The translations under genes were made by a program, and so were the position numbers. Shown here one piece after another: positions 30,142 through 41,902 of a stretch of DNA of 64,000 nucleotides (positions are counted from its first letter, which is position 1; every line of letters starts with the position of its first letter). The DNA comes from Scilla litardierei (Eukaryota > Streptophyta > Magnoliopsida > Asparagales > Asparagaceae), in NCBI GenBank assembly GCA_030789695.1, contig CM061141.1:322075938-322139937 (forward strand), written 5' to 3'. Under the pieces are notes generated by a model. It did not search any database. It was not told the DNA's origin and saw only the letters and a list, made by a program, of their open reading frames with translations.

Positions 30142-33100
30142 ATGAGTTCCTTGTCCACACTGTTGCTGCTTGCCTGGTTCCTGATTATAGCATTATCCAT
30201 CTGCAATTGTGATTCTCAAGCAGGTTGTTCAGATGCCGAGCGAAAAGCCCTTCTTCGATTCAAGAACAGCCTCGCTGACCCTGAGAACCGGCTTTCTTCA
30301 TGGCAAGGCCACGAATGCTGTGGATGGCGAGGAATAACTTGCCACAACAAAACAGGTTCAGTCACTCGCATTGATCTCCACAATCCATATCCAAGTGTCG
30401 TTGGTTTGCATAATTCTGAAAGGCGTGGTTATTGGAACTTGAGTGGAAGCATAGATCCTTCTCTGCTGCAACTCAAGCATCTGAAGCAATTAGATTTGAG
30501 TTACAACACGTTTGAAGGCATTCCGATCCCAAAGTTCATCGGCTCTCTCACGGAGTTGACATATCTGAACCTTTCGCATGCTGGGTTTTCCGGCATCATT
30601 CCTTCACAGTTGGGAAATCTTACGAGGCTCCAATATCTTGATCTTTCTACGAGTTTTCCTCCATTGATGGTTGATAGCTTCCAGTGGGCATCTAGCCTCT
30701 CCTCTCTCATTCACCTCTCAATGGATACTGTTGACTTTTCACTGGTAGGGCCTGAATGGATTCTGATAATAAACAAACTACCCTTGCTGAGAGAGTTGCA
30801 CATGAACTACTGCGATCTTTCCGGAATTTCTCAGTCTCTTCCTTCCTTTAATCTTAGCTCGTTGTCTGTCATGCATCTATCTTCCAATAGCTTCAATTCG
30901 CTAATTCCCCACTGGTTTGTCAACCTGAGCAGCTTAGTCAGTATGGACATCAACAGTGCAGGACTCCGTGGTCCAATTTCTTCCGAACTCTCCAATCTTC
31001 CTAATTTGCAATATTTGGATCTATCCCTGAACAGCAATCTGACTGCTGATTGTACCTTACTGCTCAGTGGAAGTTGGAGGAGTATTGAGAAACTACTACT
31101 GGCAACAAACCGGGTGTATGGTTTCTTTCCTGAGTCTATCGGTAACATCACGTCACTCGTGGAACTTGATCTGTTTGATAACAACATATCAGGAGGGATC
31201 CCAAGCTCCATTGGTAAGCTCTGCAACTTAAATTTCTTGAGATTATCCGGCAACAATCTGACCCTTGGACTTCCTGAATCTCTTGAGACGGCTGCTAGCT
31301 GTAGCTCTGAGGTCCCTTTGCCTAGTTTGGCTCATCTGGCCTTGAGCAACAACCGGATATCAGGGAACTTACCTGAATGGTTGGGTGAGCTTGGAAATCT
31401 TCAAGAGCTTGGTCTTAGTTTCAATTCAATTCAAGGCTCCATTCCTTCATCTATTGGGAAACTATCACTTCTCACAGACTTAAGTCTTGAAGGAAATGAG
31501 CTAACTGGACCTTTCCCGGCGACTTTGGGGCAACTATCAAAACTAGTTCTCTTGGACCTTTCATCAAATCAACTATCAGGCATTGTATCAGAATCTCACT
31601 TCTCAGAGCTAAATAACCTTAAAATCCTCTCTCTGTCTTCCAACTCATTGACCCTTAATGTGAGTTCTACTTGGATTCCCCCATTCCGTGTTCGGAATTT
31701 AGGCATGGGTTCATGTCAATCTGGTCCCCGGTTTCCTTCTTGGCTCAAAGACCAGAAGGAGCTCATGTTTCTTGACATTTCAAATGCTAGCATCTTTGGC
31801 ACGATACCAACTTGGTTTTGGGATGTCTCTTCCAATCTCTCCCTTTTAAACAGTTCTTTCAATCAGCTTGAGGGCCAGCTACCAAACCCAGTGCCAGTTG
31901 CAGCCTTTGCTGATATTGACATGAGATCAAATCTCTTTAGTGGCCCTGTACCGGCATTCTCTAATACAGTTGAGCTACTTGATCTTTCCAACAATCGGTT
32001 CTCAGGTCCCCTTCCGCCTAATATAGGTGAATTACAGCCTTATGTGATCTACCTGTCTTTCTCTAACAACAGTCTATCAGGTGAAATTCCATCATCAATG
32101 GGTGCAATGCAAGGATTACTAGTTCTCGATCTCTCGAGGAACAATTTGATGGGCACAATCCCTGCAAGCTTGCAGAATTGTACTTATCTGAAAGCTCTTG
32201 TCCTAGATTACAACAATCTCTCTGGGGTCATTCCTTCTCATTTAGGGAACCTAAAGCAACTTCAAAGTTTGCACCTCAGCAACAATGGACTACTCGGAGC
32301 AATTCCCCCATCTATAAAAAACTGCTCAAGTCTGGAAACTCTCGACCTCGGGAACAATGCACTTGCTGGAGCCATTCCGAATTGGCTTGGGGAGAGGTTT
32401 CGAGATCTCAGAATACTTCGACTGAGATCGAACAAGCTCTCAGGACAAATCCCACCTCAGATTTCAAACCTGACCTCTCTGCAAGTTCTTGATCTTGCAG
32501 AAAACAATTTAACAGGCATGATTCCTCAAAGCTTTGGAGATCTGAAAGCAATGACCAGTTCACGCAAGGTGACCCGTTATCTACTCTATGGAAAATACAG
32601 AGGGACTTACTATGAAGAGAGATTGTTGGTGCATGTAGGCAACAGGGACCTGACATACACCAAGACTTTGTCGCTCGTGACCACCATTGATTTATCAGGA
32701 AATAATCTCTCGGGAGAATTCCCATTATATCTGACCAACCTTTCTGGCTTACTTATTCTAAACCTTGCTAATAACCGTCTACGTGGAAAAATTCCAGATG
32801 AAATTAGCAATCTACATGAGCTGCTGTCTCTGGATCTTTCAAGCAATCTCTTCTCGGGGAGCATTCCCTTTACCATGGCATCGATGACCTTCATGAACTT
32901 TCTCAACCTGTCAAACAACAATTTCTCGGGGAAGATACCTGCAACAGGCCAGTTTCCTACTTTCAATGAGTCAGCCTACTCTGGGAACCCTCTCCTGTGT
33001 GGAGCTCCGCTCACATTGCAGTGCAAGGAGAGCGGTAACAGAAATCAAGAGGTGGCCAGTAGTGATGATGCTGATGGAGTTTTCGGAGATGAGTGGGTTG

Positions 33101-33288
33101 GTCTAGGTGCTGGATTGGGTTTTGCAGTGGGACTCCTGGGGATGTTTGCAGTGGTATCAGTTAGAAAGGCATGGAGTACTGCTTACTTTGAGTTTGTGGA
33201 TCTGATAATTGATAGGGTTTCGGGAAGAAAGAATGAGCCGGCAAATGAAAGAGGTGTGTCAAGAAGAAGAAGATATGGGAGGGAGTGA
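30142..33288 (+). CDS. LRR receptor-like protein (RLP), Cf/EIX type
   Basis: An intact single-exon gene of 1,048 codons. It encodes a plasma-membrane receptor without a kinase domain; such RLPs sense extracellular ligands in immunity or development and signal through partner kinases. Residues 1 to about 25 are a signal peptide. The LRR N-terminal cap starts with 'CSDAERKALLRFKNSLADP' and carries the paired-cysteine motif 'ECCGWRGITC'. About 30 plant-type LRRs (LxxLxLSxNxLSGxIP) follow. A non-LRR island lies at about residues 800-850 ('MTSSRKVTRYLLYGKYRG...'). Four C-terminal LRRs start at 'TIDLSGNNLSGEFP'. The cap 'GNPLLCGAPL' and an acidic juxtamembrane 'SSDDADGVFGDEW' come next. The transmembrane helix (about 987-1009) contains GxxxG-type spacing ('GLGAGLGFAVGLLG'), and the tail is short and basic, ending 'RRRRYGRE'. 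Many N-glycosylation sites are present. The full domain set and absence of lesions suggest it is functional; the ligand is unknown. Confidence 0.95.
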   Translation: MSSLSTLLLLAWFLIIALSICNCDSQAGCSDAERKALLRFKNSLADPENRLSSWQGHECCGWRGITCHNKTGSVTRIDLHNPYPSVVGLHNSERRGYWNLSGSIDPSLLQLKHLKQLDLSYNTFEGIPIPKFIGSLTELTYLNLSHAGFSGIIPSQLGNLTRLQYLDLSTSFPPLMVDSFQWASSLSSLIHLSMDTVDFSLVGPEWILIINKLPLLRELHMNYCDLSGISQSLPSFNLSSLSVMHLSSNSFNSLIPHWFVNLSSLVSMDINSAGLRGPISSELSNLPNLQYLDLSLNSNLTADCTLLLSGSWRSIEKLLLATNRVYGFFPESIGNITSLVELDLFDNNISGGIPSSIGKLCNLNFLRLSGNNLTLGLPESLETAASCSSEVPLPSLAHLALSNNRISGNLPEWLGELGNLQELGLSFNSIQGSIPSSIGKLSLLTDLSLEGNELTGPFPATLGQLSKLVLLDLSSNQLSGIVSESHFSELNNLKILSLSSNSLTLNVSSTWIPPFRVRNLGMGSCQSGPRFPSWLKDQKELMFLDISNASIFGTIPTWFWDVSSNLSLLNSSFNQLEGQLPNPVPVAAFADIDMRSNLFSGPVPAFSNTVELLDLSNNRFSGPLPPNIGELQPYVIYLSFSNNSLSGEIPSSMGAMQGLLVLDLSRNNLMGTIPASLQNCTYLKALVLDYNNLSGVIPSHLGNLKQLQSLHLSNNGLLGAIPPSIKNCSSLETLDLGNNALAGAIPNWLGERFRDLRILRLRSNKLSGQIPPQISNLTSLQVLDLAENNLTGMIPQSFGDLKAMTSSRKVTRYLLYGKYRGTYYEERLLVHVGNRDLTYTKTLSLVTTIDLSGNNLSGEFPLYLTNLSGLLILNLANNRLRGKIPDEISNLHELLSLDLSSNLFSGSIPFTMASMTFMNFLNLSNNNFSGKIPATGQFPTFNESAYSGNPLLCGAPLTLQCKESGNRNQEVASSDDADGVFGDEWVGLGAGLGFAVGLLGMFAVVSVRKAWSTAYFEFVDLIIDRVSGRKNEPANERGVSRRRRYGRE

Positions 33289-35299
33289 ACATTGTTGTTA
33301 TTAGCGTACTTGCCGCATCTTAAAGGTAGATAGATTATGACCTAGCCTGGCTAAGTAACTAGTGCGATTGCTCATAAGTTTTATATGATATGCATGTTGC
33401 AGCGAGGCGATCAGCTGTATTTTATTCTAATAGTGTGCCTATTTGCATGTCCGGGGTACAATTACAATGAATATTATGTATACGCCTGTCGTACTGTGAG
33501 TCCTTGTTATTTTACGTGTCATGTGACTGTGTTGTAGCGAGAGGAGTATTTGTATTTCATTCTGGTTGTATAAAAATGTTTGCAGTATTAGATTGGCAGT
33601 CTTACCAGTTTTTTTGGCTTGCAAGGCATGAGAGAAAAGTTCCTGCTATAAATGGAAGCCTACCAGATCCTAATGCCAAGCATGCACGCCTAATCATAGG
33701 AAGCTAAAGGTTTTATCCATGAGAAGCACAATATGTGCACCTATTCAGGAAACAATGGATACAAACCGTTAACAAGCGCAAGAATGGCAGCAGCGACAGC
33801 ATCAGCAGCAAAAAACACCATCATTATCGAAGACAATAACACCGAGATTTAATCCCAACTTTATTGGGTTGGATACATGAATCCTTTTTCTTCGCAAAGC
33901 TAAATTAAGGGTCACTTCCTATGTTAAATTACCATATCGTAAGTGTTTGTTTTGACCTACCCCTAGTCCTCGTCATTCCAACTACAATCATATTATTCTA
34001 TATAATTAATTAGATCCTCCATATTGTACAGGTATAAAGAGGCCCAAGCTAACTCAACTTATGGATGTTATCATATATTATCTCTGTATGTCGTTACTTT
34101 TGTGCATGTTGTTTAACCATCCAATATTCTGAATATAAAGCTTCCCATCTTGTTTACCCTTCTTATTAAGCATTCCCTCAATTTTATGGATACCCATCAG
34201 TCACATGGTACTTCACAAGAACTCATTCCCCTCAACTATGATCCATAAACAATATTGGGTAAATTACAACAAACCCTCTTCAAGTTTATCTCAAATCTCA
34301 GTTAATCCATGAACTTTAAAGCCCCTAGAAGTATTTCTGCCTGATTTCCATTAAATTTTTTGGGTAGTTTTATGACTGTTTTATTTTTAAATCTCATTCT
34401 TGCCCTTTACATAAAGTAAATAGAATTGCTAAAAATACATAAAAACAAAAGAGGATCTGAAAAAATTCAACAAAAAAATCCCCAAAAAATCTGAAAAAAT
34501 GTAAATGAAAAATATACTAATAAGACATATCAACATGGATCACATGGATCAGTTTGATTAGTATATCTCAACGCTTTGTGAATATATGGATATGCTATAA
34601 ACTGTTGGTGTCAGTACATCAGAATTGAGCTATTCACAAATAGAATAAAAAAACAAGATAAAAAGTAAAAAGTAAAACAAAGAGCAGTACCCTTGAACCT
34701 TTACTGGGAATTTATTCCATTGCTATGGCAGTGCAGCTTTGGGGGGTCTTCCATTCTCTCCATTCTCTGAATTTATTCCATTGCAGCTGATGTCATGATG
34801 CACAACTGGATCCTGATGATTCGTCCTCAACCTGTCAGTAGATGGTCACGTGATATGCACACCAGAACAGCTAAAAGTGTTAATGAGTTGAACCCATGCG
34901 GTGATACTATCTTTGACTCCTCTGGAGCTTTAATTAGAACATGAGAGAGAAGTATAAAATGAGAGAGTGTGTTGAGAATGAGAATGTGCTTTGCAAAGTG
35001 GAAAGTTCAATTGACCGCTAATCAATGCTTGCGTCCCAGTTTGGGCTGAAACCAATTCAAACCGCTACAATAAATGCAAGATCTGATATGACGTATTGTG
35101 TAGCGTACATCCGTCTACCAATTGCACTTTTACCAATTGCACTTTTATATGGGATATGCACCATCCATTTCCATTATTCCTGACTTCTCGAACAACCGTA
35201 TAGGTTAAGTTTACAACCTTCTAGGTTAAGGTTATGGTTCTTAATGATATGTATGTATATAAGTTTAGTAAGATGCATATTAAAATGCTCCAAAACTTT
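33289..35299. other. RLP 3' flank and intergenic region
   Basis: No gene recognised. A short phrase at 33853-33890 ('aatcccaactttattggg...ggatacatgaatcc') resembles the 3' region of plant Au-type SINEs, but no promoter boxes or TSD could be placed, so that is a weak suggestion only. Confidence 0.4.
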
Positions 35300-36118
35300 T
35301 CTTTTGTATGTTTCTTAGAACAGACTAAGATATTATCTGAGCCAATCTTTTTGAATCCTAACTCCAAATACGTAACTTGTGTCACCTTGTCTTTCATACT
35401 GAAGTTGTTGTGAAATAACCCTCGGTTGAATCGATCATCCATGTTAGACGATATAAGTATGTCGACATACGGTGTTAAGGTAAAGAAATTTTCATATCTT
35501 TAAAGATACACACAATAATTCTCTTGGTTTATTATAGGCTCATATATGAGTATGACTCAATGGAATCGCATATACCAATGTTTAGACGATTGCTTTAATC
35601 CATAGATTGAGCAGTTAAGTCAACAAACGTTGCGCTTAGAGTTTTTAGCTACAAACATTATGGGTTCTTTCGTAAAGATCTCATCCAGATCTCCATAGAG
35701 AAATGATATCTTAATGTCCATTTAGACCAGTTTCAAATCTAAACGAATATATATCGCTAGTATTGTCTGAATCGAGGCAAACATCGCCATTAGGAAAAAA
35801 ATTTCTTGAAGTCTACACCTGCTCGTTGGGTGTATCTTTTGGCCATGAGTCGTGACGTACACCTGTCGATACGTTGGATTTTATTTTGATTTTCAGGACC
35901 CAATTGGATCCCATGACCTTTCAACCTTCTGATAGGTCAACCAAGTCCCAGACTTGATTTATCCCTATCAACTCAAGCTTCTCCTCCATATCCTTTGTCC
36001 ATTCATTCACATTGGGTCTTGAACGAGATTCAACGATATAGATGGGTTCTATATCGTCATGTGGAATAGCCACTATGCAAACTTTCCCCTGTATTCAAAA
36101 ATATCAACATGAAATTAT
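35300..36118 (-). pseudogene. Degenerate Ty1/copia reverse transcriptase
   Basis: Clear minus-strand copia RT homology with stops: 'EWTKDMEEKLELIGINQVWDL', then 'SNWVLKIK' and further left 'CSIYGLKQSSKHWYMRF' (about 35560-35620). It is an older element unrelated in sequence to the full-length copia that interrupts it at 36119. Homology fades left of 35540. The gag remnant at 42905-43620 has the same orientation and the right relative order, so both may be parts of one element. Confidence 0.7.
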
Positions 36119-36604
36119 TGTTAGAGTTTGGCTTCAAAACTCTACTTGTTATGTGTCTTAGTGAGTGGTATACTTGTACATCACTAATGAATGTTGTAAC
36201 CCTTGTTGGGACCTTATAAATAGTCTCTTTTGTTTAGGGGTTTTCATCTTGAGAGAAATCTTGTAAAAGAGAGGAGAATAACCAAAACAAAAGGGGTAGG
36301 AAAGAGTGAGAGCTTTGGAGAAGGAGAAGCAAGGGGTTGAGGATTTGGGCTTAAATCTTGTATGTTGCCTTGTTGACTTCTAATAAAGCTTGGTAATTGC
36401 TCTTCCATTCTTGTATGTGCTTTAGTTTGTTCTTTCTCTTTTGTCTTGCATATTGTCGTGCTTGGTTGATCGATGGAGATCCATGTAGAGACATTGTGGT
36501 GGAGGTCTAGCCTATCTTGTGGTTTGCCGAGCTTAAGATTGCCCGAGCCTATTCATCCGGGCCGATCTCATTGATCCAAGGCCGACCTCGAGAGGAAGCC
36601 GAAG
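36119..36604 (+). repeat. 5' LTR of copia element, with adjacent PBS
   Basis: About 486 bp, TGTTAGAG start. TATA-like 'cttataaatag' at about 36210. The PBS TGGTATCAGAG follows at 36605. The final nine or so bases appear deleted relative to the sister LTRs. Confidence 0.85.
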
Positions 36605-36726
36605 TGGTATCAGAGATTCGGTTCAATTGTTATCCTTATTTCTACTCATTTGGAGCATTTTAGGTGAAGAAATTTCGGCAATTCTAGATTTGGAGTTGCG
36701 GAGGCGCACATAAGGTGTTTTGACAA

Positions 36727-37503
36727 ATGGCCTCTAAGGAAATTTTCACTTCTAGAAGGGTCAAGTTTGAGTTGGTGAAGTTTGATGGTCATATCAACTT
36801 CGGGTTATGACAAATAATGGTAAGAAATGTCCTTATACAACAAGAATTCAGGGTTGCTTTGTTGAGGGAAGACAAAGAAGACAGAAAAGATCGAAGATGA
36901 TGAATGGACCGATCTAGATGAAAGGGCGGTGAGCACAATACAATTGTATCTCTCGAATGATCTGTTGTACAATGTTAGTGAAGAGGAAACATCAAAAGAT
37001 CTATAGGAGAAGCTTGAGAAGCTTTACATGTGGAGGTCTTTATCAAATAAGCTATACTTGAAGAAGCAACTTTATAGGTTGAAGATGGAAGAAGACAAGG
37101 ATGTGTTGGAACATATGAACATCTTCAATAGGATGAGATGATTTGCGACCACTTGAGGTTGGATGTGAAGTTTGATGATGAAGACAAGTCACTTTTGTTG
37201 TTGAGTTCTCTTTCGGACTCTTATGATCACTTTATTACTACTCTATTGTATGGGAAAGAGACTCTCAAGTTTGAAAGGGTGATCCATGATATAACCTCGA
37301 ATGTCGCAAGGAAAGGACACTCCAAGGGTGATTCCAATATGGAAGGTCTCCTAGCCAAAGAGGAATCAAGTGATAGAGGAAGAAGCAAACAAAGAGTCAA
37401 AGGCAAGATGTACAACTCCTGCTCCAAGTCAAGAAGCACGAAAGCTGTCGCATGCTTCTATTGCAAGGGTAAATGTCACTTCAAGAGAGATTGCAAAGCG
37501 TGA
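36727..37503 (+). pseudogene. copia gag
   Basis: It starts 'MASKEIFTSRRVKFELVKFD' about 120 bp after the PBS; a TGA interrupts at 36808-36810. It later reads 'LSSLSDSYDHFITTLLYGKE' and ends with a classical CX2CX4HX4C knuckle 'CFYCKGKCHFKRDC' (about 37450-37495), the nucleocapsid RNA-binding motif. Several frames must be combined, so no working capsid protein can be made. Confidence 0.8.
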
Positions 37504-39064
37504 CTAACACAAAAGGAGGGAAAGAAGTCGAAGAATGAGGATTCAGCTAGTGTGGCTTCTGAAAGTAAAGTGGATCTCATCTCTGTCTCTCAAGGTAACT
37601 CATCGTCTCATGTGTGGATTTTAGATTCCGGTTGCTCTTATTGTATGTTTCCAAATTGTGAATGATTTGACACTTATGAGGCCTACGACAGTGATTCGAT
37701 ATTGAAGAGAAATGATGCATCATGTCAAACAATTGGAATGTGGACCATAAAAATCAAGATGCATGATGGTATGGTACATACATTGGGAGGAGTTAGACAT
37801 GTGCCGACACTCAAGAAGAACTTAATTTCTTTAGACATACTTGAGGCTAAGGGATGCACTTTCAATGAAAATGATGTTATTCTCAAGGTGTCTAAAGATA
37901 TTTTGGTACTAATGATGGGTACAAGAGTGGCCAACAATCTTTACAAGCTCGTGGGAGACACCATTTTGGGTGGAGCCTTAATCTCTACAATGGAGAAAGA
38001 GGACGATTGTGATGAATGTATGTTGTGGCATATGCGGTTGGGACACATGAGCGAGAAGGGCATGTGTGAACTTCATAAGCGGAATTTGTTGAATGGAATG
38101 AAGACATGCAAGTTCAATCTATGCAAATTTTGTTTGGCAGGGAAACAAAGGAAGGTGTCATTCAATACCACAATGAAAGAATGCCAAAGCAAAGACATTC
38201 TTGACTACATACACTCCGATGTGTGGGGACCGAGACCGCTTATGTTAAAATGTAGAGCTTCCTATTTTGTGACATTCATTGATGATTTCTCAAGAAAAGT
38301 TTGGGTTTATTTCATGAAATTCAAGGAGTGGAAGACGGAGGTTGAAGGAATGGAATGTGGAGGTTGAAAACCAAACGGAAAGAAAGATAAAGTGCTTAAG
38401 AACCGACAATGGGAGAGAATACCGAGATAGAAAGTTTCTACAATTTTGCAAGGATGAAGTGATCAAAAGGAATTTCAACATAGCAAATAATCCTCAACAA
38501 AATGGCGTGGCCGAGAGGATGAATAGAACTCTCATGGAGAGGACTAGTTGCATGAGGCTTCATGCGGGGTTGCCAAAGTCTTTTTGGGCGGATACAGTTA
38601 ACCACGATTTCTATGTAGTGAATAGATCACCTTCAAAATCTCTTAACCTTAAGGTGGCCGAAGAGGTGTGGAGTGGTAAGGAAGTAGATTACACTCTTCT
38701 AAAGGTGTTCGGGTGCCCGGCATACACACTTGTTTCGCATGATGAAAGGTCAAATCTTGATGCTAAGTCACATAAATGCATTTTTCTTGGTTTTGAAAAG
38801 GGAGTGAAGGGGTACAAGCTTTGGGATCCGATCAATAGGAAGAAATTGTGTAATATGGATGTTGTGTTTGACGAGGCTACTATGCTATCAAGGAATCTTC
38901 AAGATCAACAAGATGGTGATGTCAAAGGCAAGAAAGTGGCACAAGAAGTTTCATTTGAATTGGATGACTTAGGAAGAATTCAAACTTCACAATGGGTAAA
39001 GGGTAGTTCAAGCCATGGTCCGAAGCAAGAGATCCCTCAAGAAGAGACATATAGTGTTGCTTAA
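37504..39064 (+). pseudogene. copia protease and integrase
   Basis: Protease: 'VWILDSGCSYCMFPNC' (about 37610), DSG kept, followed by a TGA. Integrase zinc domain: 'LWHMRLGHMSEKGMCEL' and 'CKFCLAGKQ'. The core: first Asp in 'DYIHSDVWGP' (about 38205) with 'FVTFIDDFSRKVWVYF' nearby, second Asp in 'LRTDNGREY' (about 38400), Glu in 'NGVAERMNRTLMERT' (about 38515). It is split by one frameshift at about 38340-38365 and a stop at 37498-37503. The C-terminal region reads to 39064. Confidence 0.85.
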
Positions 39065-40180
39065 GGAAGGACGAAAAGAACCACAAAGCCACCTAATATG
39101 CTTGGATGGGAGCATGCGGAAGAGGCTCATTATGCTTTTGCTATTAGTGGTGGGAGCCCGGTTCATTTCAAGAGGCTATGGATTTACATGAAAGAGAAAA
39201 ATGGTCGGAGGCAATGATGGAGGAGATGAAATCTCTCCACAAGAATTCCATATGTGAGTTGGTGCCTAAACCAAAGGATCGTAAACCAGTGGATTGCAAG
39301 TGGATTTATAGGGGAAGGAACCTTTGCATGAAAAGAACAAACCAACTTTTAAAGCAAGGTTGGTGGCAAAAGGGATACTCACAAAAAGGTTGGCGTAGAC
39401 TATGATGAGATATTCTCCCCGGTACTGAAGCACACTTCTATTAAGATACTCTTGACTATGGTGACTGAGTTTAATATGGATCTTGAACAACTTGATGTGA
39501 AGACGGTTTTTTTCATGGTGAGTTGGAGGAAACAGTTTACATATCACAACCGAAAGGGTTCAAAGAAATGGACAAAGAAGATTTTGTTTGTCGGTTGAAG
39601 AAGTCTCTCTATCGACTCAAGCAATCACCAAGACAATGGTGCAAACGCTTTGACTCCTTCATGTTACATATCGGATACTCAAGAAGTGAGTATGATTGTT
39701 GTGTTTACTACAAGGTCCTTGATAATGATTCTCCTATCATGTTACTTCTCAATATGAATGGCATGCTAATTGCATGTAAATTCATGTAAATAGTGGTTGA
39801 GCTCAAGTCTAAGTTGAGCAAAGAGTTTGACATGAAGGACCTTAGGACGGCCACAAAGATTTTGGACATGGAGATAAGGAGAAATAGAGATGCTGGAAAG
39901 TTGTGGTTATCACAAAAGAGGTGTCTCTAAAGTGGTGGAGAGGTATGGCATGACGGATACAAAACCGGTCTCTACACCACTTCTCATTTTGCTTTGAGCA
40001 AAGAACAATTTTCCAAAGAAGGTGAAGGAAATTGAGAAGATGAAAGCGGTAATGTTTGCAAATACGGTAGGATACTTGATGTATGCAATGATATGCACAA
40101 GGCCGGACATAGCCAAGGCAATTGGTGTAGTTTGCAAATACATGTCAAATCCAGGTAAAAAGCATTAGAATGTGGTGAAG
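39065..40180 (+). pseudogene. copia reverse transcriptase
   Basis: Blocks 'EEMKSLHKNSICELVPKP', 'YDEIFSPVLKHTSIK' and 'KKSLYRLKQSPRQWCKRF' are spread over at least three frames. The catalytic motif, YVDD in the sister copy at about 825, has become 'LLNMNGML' here (about 39755), losing both aspartates. The polymerase is inactive. Confidence 0.85.
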
Positions 40181-40213
40181 TCGATTTTGAGGTAGTTAGG
40201 AGGCACCAAAGAG

Positions 40214-40677
40214 TTGGGCATCATGTTTGAAAAGAAAAACGACTCAAATGTTGTAGTGTGTTATGTTGATGCGGATTATGCAGGGGATCTTGACAAGAGG
40301 AAGTCTACTACCGAGTATGTCTTCACACTTGCTAATGGTACTATTTCTTGGAGGTTGGTGCTACAATCCACGACGGCATTATTTACAATGGAGGCCGAAT
40401 ATGTGGCAATCCGGAGGCTTCCAAGGAAGCTATTTGGTTGAGAGGTTTGGTGAATGAACTTGGGTTGGACCTAGAGAACATCCAAGTATTCTCGGATAGT
40501 CAAAATGCAATTTGCTTGACCAAGAACCATGTCTATCACGCAAGAACAAAACATATTGCGGTGATGTATCGTAGAGTTCGTGATTGGGTCGATGATGATG
40601 AAATTTCTATTAAGAATGTGCACATCAACAAAAATGCAGCGGATGTCTTTACCAAGCCGGTGACAAGAGAAGTTTAG
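40214..40677 (+). pseudogene. copia RNase H
   Basis: 'VVCYVDADYAGDLDKRKST', 'TISWRLVLQSTTALFTMEAEY' and, after a shift, 'IQVFSDSQNAICLTKNHVYH' and 'NAADVFTKP'. One frameshift near 40420 separates the two halves. The DADYAG block is better kept than in the truncated copy at 1294. Confidence 0.85.
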
Positions 40678-40844
40678 GCTTGCCTAGACTTGCTAAACAA
40701 CTCTTTGTGCTAGAGATGAGGAAGATCACCTCTCCTCGGGTGGATGAAGGTGTGATGTTAGTGTGTGGTTGTTCTCACCATGATTGAAGCGTTTGTGACA
40801 CCTTGTTGATCTTCGTGAAAGAGTTTTCTCGTCAAGGTGGATAT

Positions 40845-41340
40845 TGTTAGAGTTTGGCTCCAAAACTCTAGTTGTTAAATGTGTTTCAGTGAGGGGTATA
40901 CTTGTACATTATTAGGGAATGTTGTAACCCTTATTGGGACCATATAAATAGTCTCTTTTGTTTAGGGGTTTTCATCTTGAGAGAAATCTTGTAAAAGAGA
41001 GGAGAAAAACTAAAACAAAAGGGGCTAGGGCAGCGTAAGAGCTTTGTAGAAGGAGAAGCAAGTGGTTGAGGAATTTGGCTTAAATCCTAGTATGTTACCT
41101 GGTTGACTTTTAATAAAGCTTGGTAATTGATCTTTCACTCTTGTGTGTGCTTTAGTTTGTTCTTTCTCTTGTCTTGCATATTGTTGTGTTTGGTTGATTG
41201 GTGGAGATCCACGTAGAGACATTGTGGTGGATGTCTAGCCTGTCTTGTGGTTTGCCGAGCTTTATATTGCTCGAGCCCATTCATCAAGGCTGATCTCATT
41301 GATCTGGGGCCGACCTCGAGAGGGAGGCAAGGTACTCATA
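40845..41340 (+). repeat. 3' LTR of copia element
   Basis: 496 bp, begins TGTTAGAG and ends '...aaggtactcata', followed directly by the TSD attat. Confidence 0.88.
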
Positions 41341-41345
41341 ATTAT

Positions 41346-41902
41346 GCCATGTTAGTTACGTCAAGGCTCAGCATGGATATAGCTCTTATTTTTTATAAGA
41401 CTTGATCTTGAGTTAGAGAGCATATGCATCCATGACCTCAAACAACCTTGTGTCCTTCCTCATTTCTTCCTTGCAATGAAATATTATGAAAAAGTAAACT
41501 AAACATGTGCACCTTTTAGTTTACCAAATGATTTTACTCGTGATCAATACAAGTAGATTACATGCTATAATCATAAGCGATCTTTAAGGATCACCTTGAG
41601 CAAATTAAGTGCGAGTCATAACATTATAAACCAGTCCATTATGCCACAATAACCAGATTTATAAAATCTATCACAAATGATATTAAGTTGTAGGTGTATA
41701 GATGACCAGAAAATTCTTCAAGAATTTTGCTTAAATGACAAATTGTCCACAAAAATGTTTCCTATATAAAACACCTACATGCAAAGAGTAACCAAATTGT
41801 TTTCAAATGATAAGGTAACAACAAAAGGATTCACGAAGGCAGATCATCAGCAACTCTAATTCAATCATATTAATGTCTATGGTGTTGGTGAGTGCTTTTT
41901 TT
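41346..41902. other. No gene seen
   Basis: AT-rich sequence between the copia element and a TIR element. It could be the decayed integrase region of the minus-strand copia whose RT and gag lie on either side, but no integrase motif is readable. Confidence 0.4.

Larger units (their letters stand above)
36119..41340 (+). mobile_element. Full-length Ty1/copia retrotransposon, inactive
   Basis: About 5.2 kb, flanked by attat (36114-36118 and 41341-41345). The 5' LTR is 36119-36604 and the 3' LTR 40845-41340. Gag, protease, integrase, RT and RNase H follow in copia order, all carrying stops or frameshifts. The 5' LTR ends 'gaagccgaag' directly at the PBS 'tggtatcagag', lacking the last roughly nine bases ('gtactcaca'-like) found at the end of the 3' LTR and of the related LTR at 2421. 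The last bases of the 3' LTR read CATA instead of CACA. Confidence 0.92.

Noticed and set aside
30501..32966. Minus-strand ORFs inside the RLP gene
   Set aside because: They are antisense shadows of a clear LRR coding sequence.
33853..33890. Au-type SINE
   Set aside because: Only a short phrase matches memory; no A/B boxes, poly-T tail or TSD could be placed, so it is mentioned but not annotated as an element.
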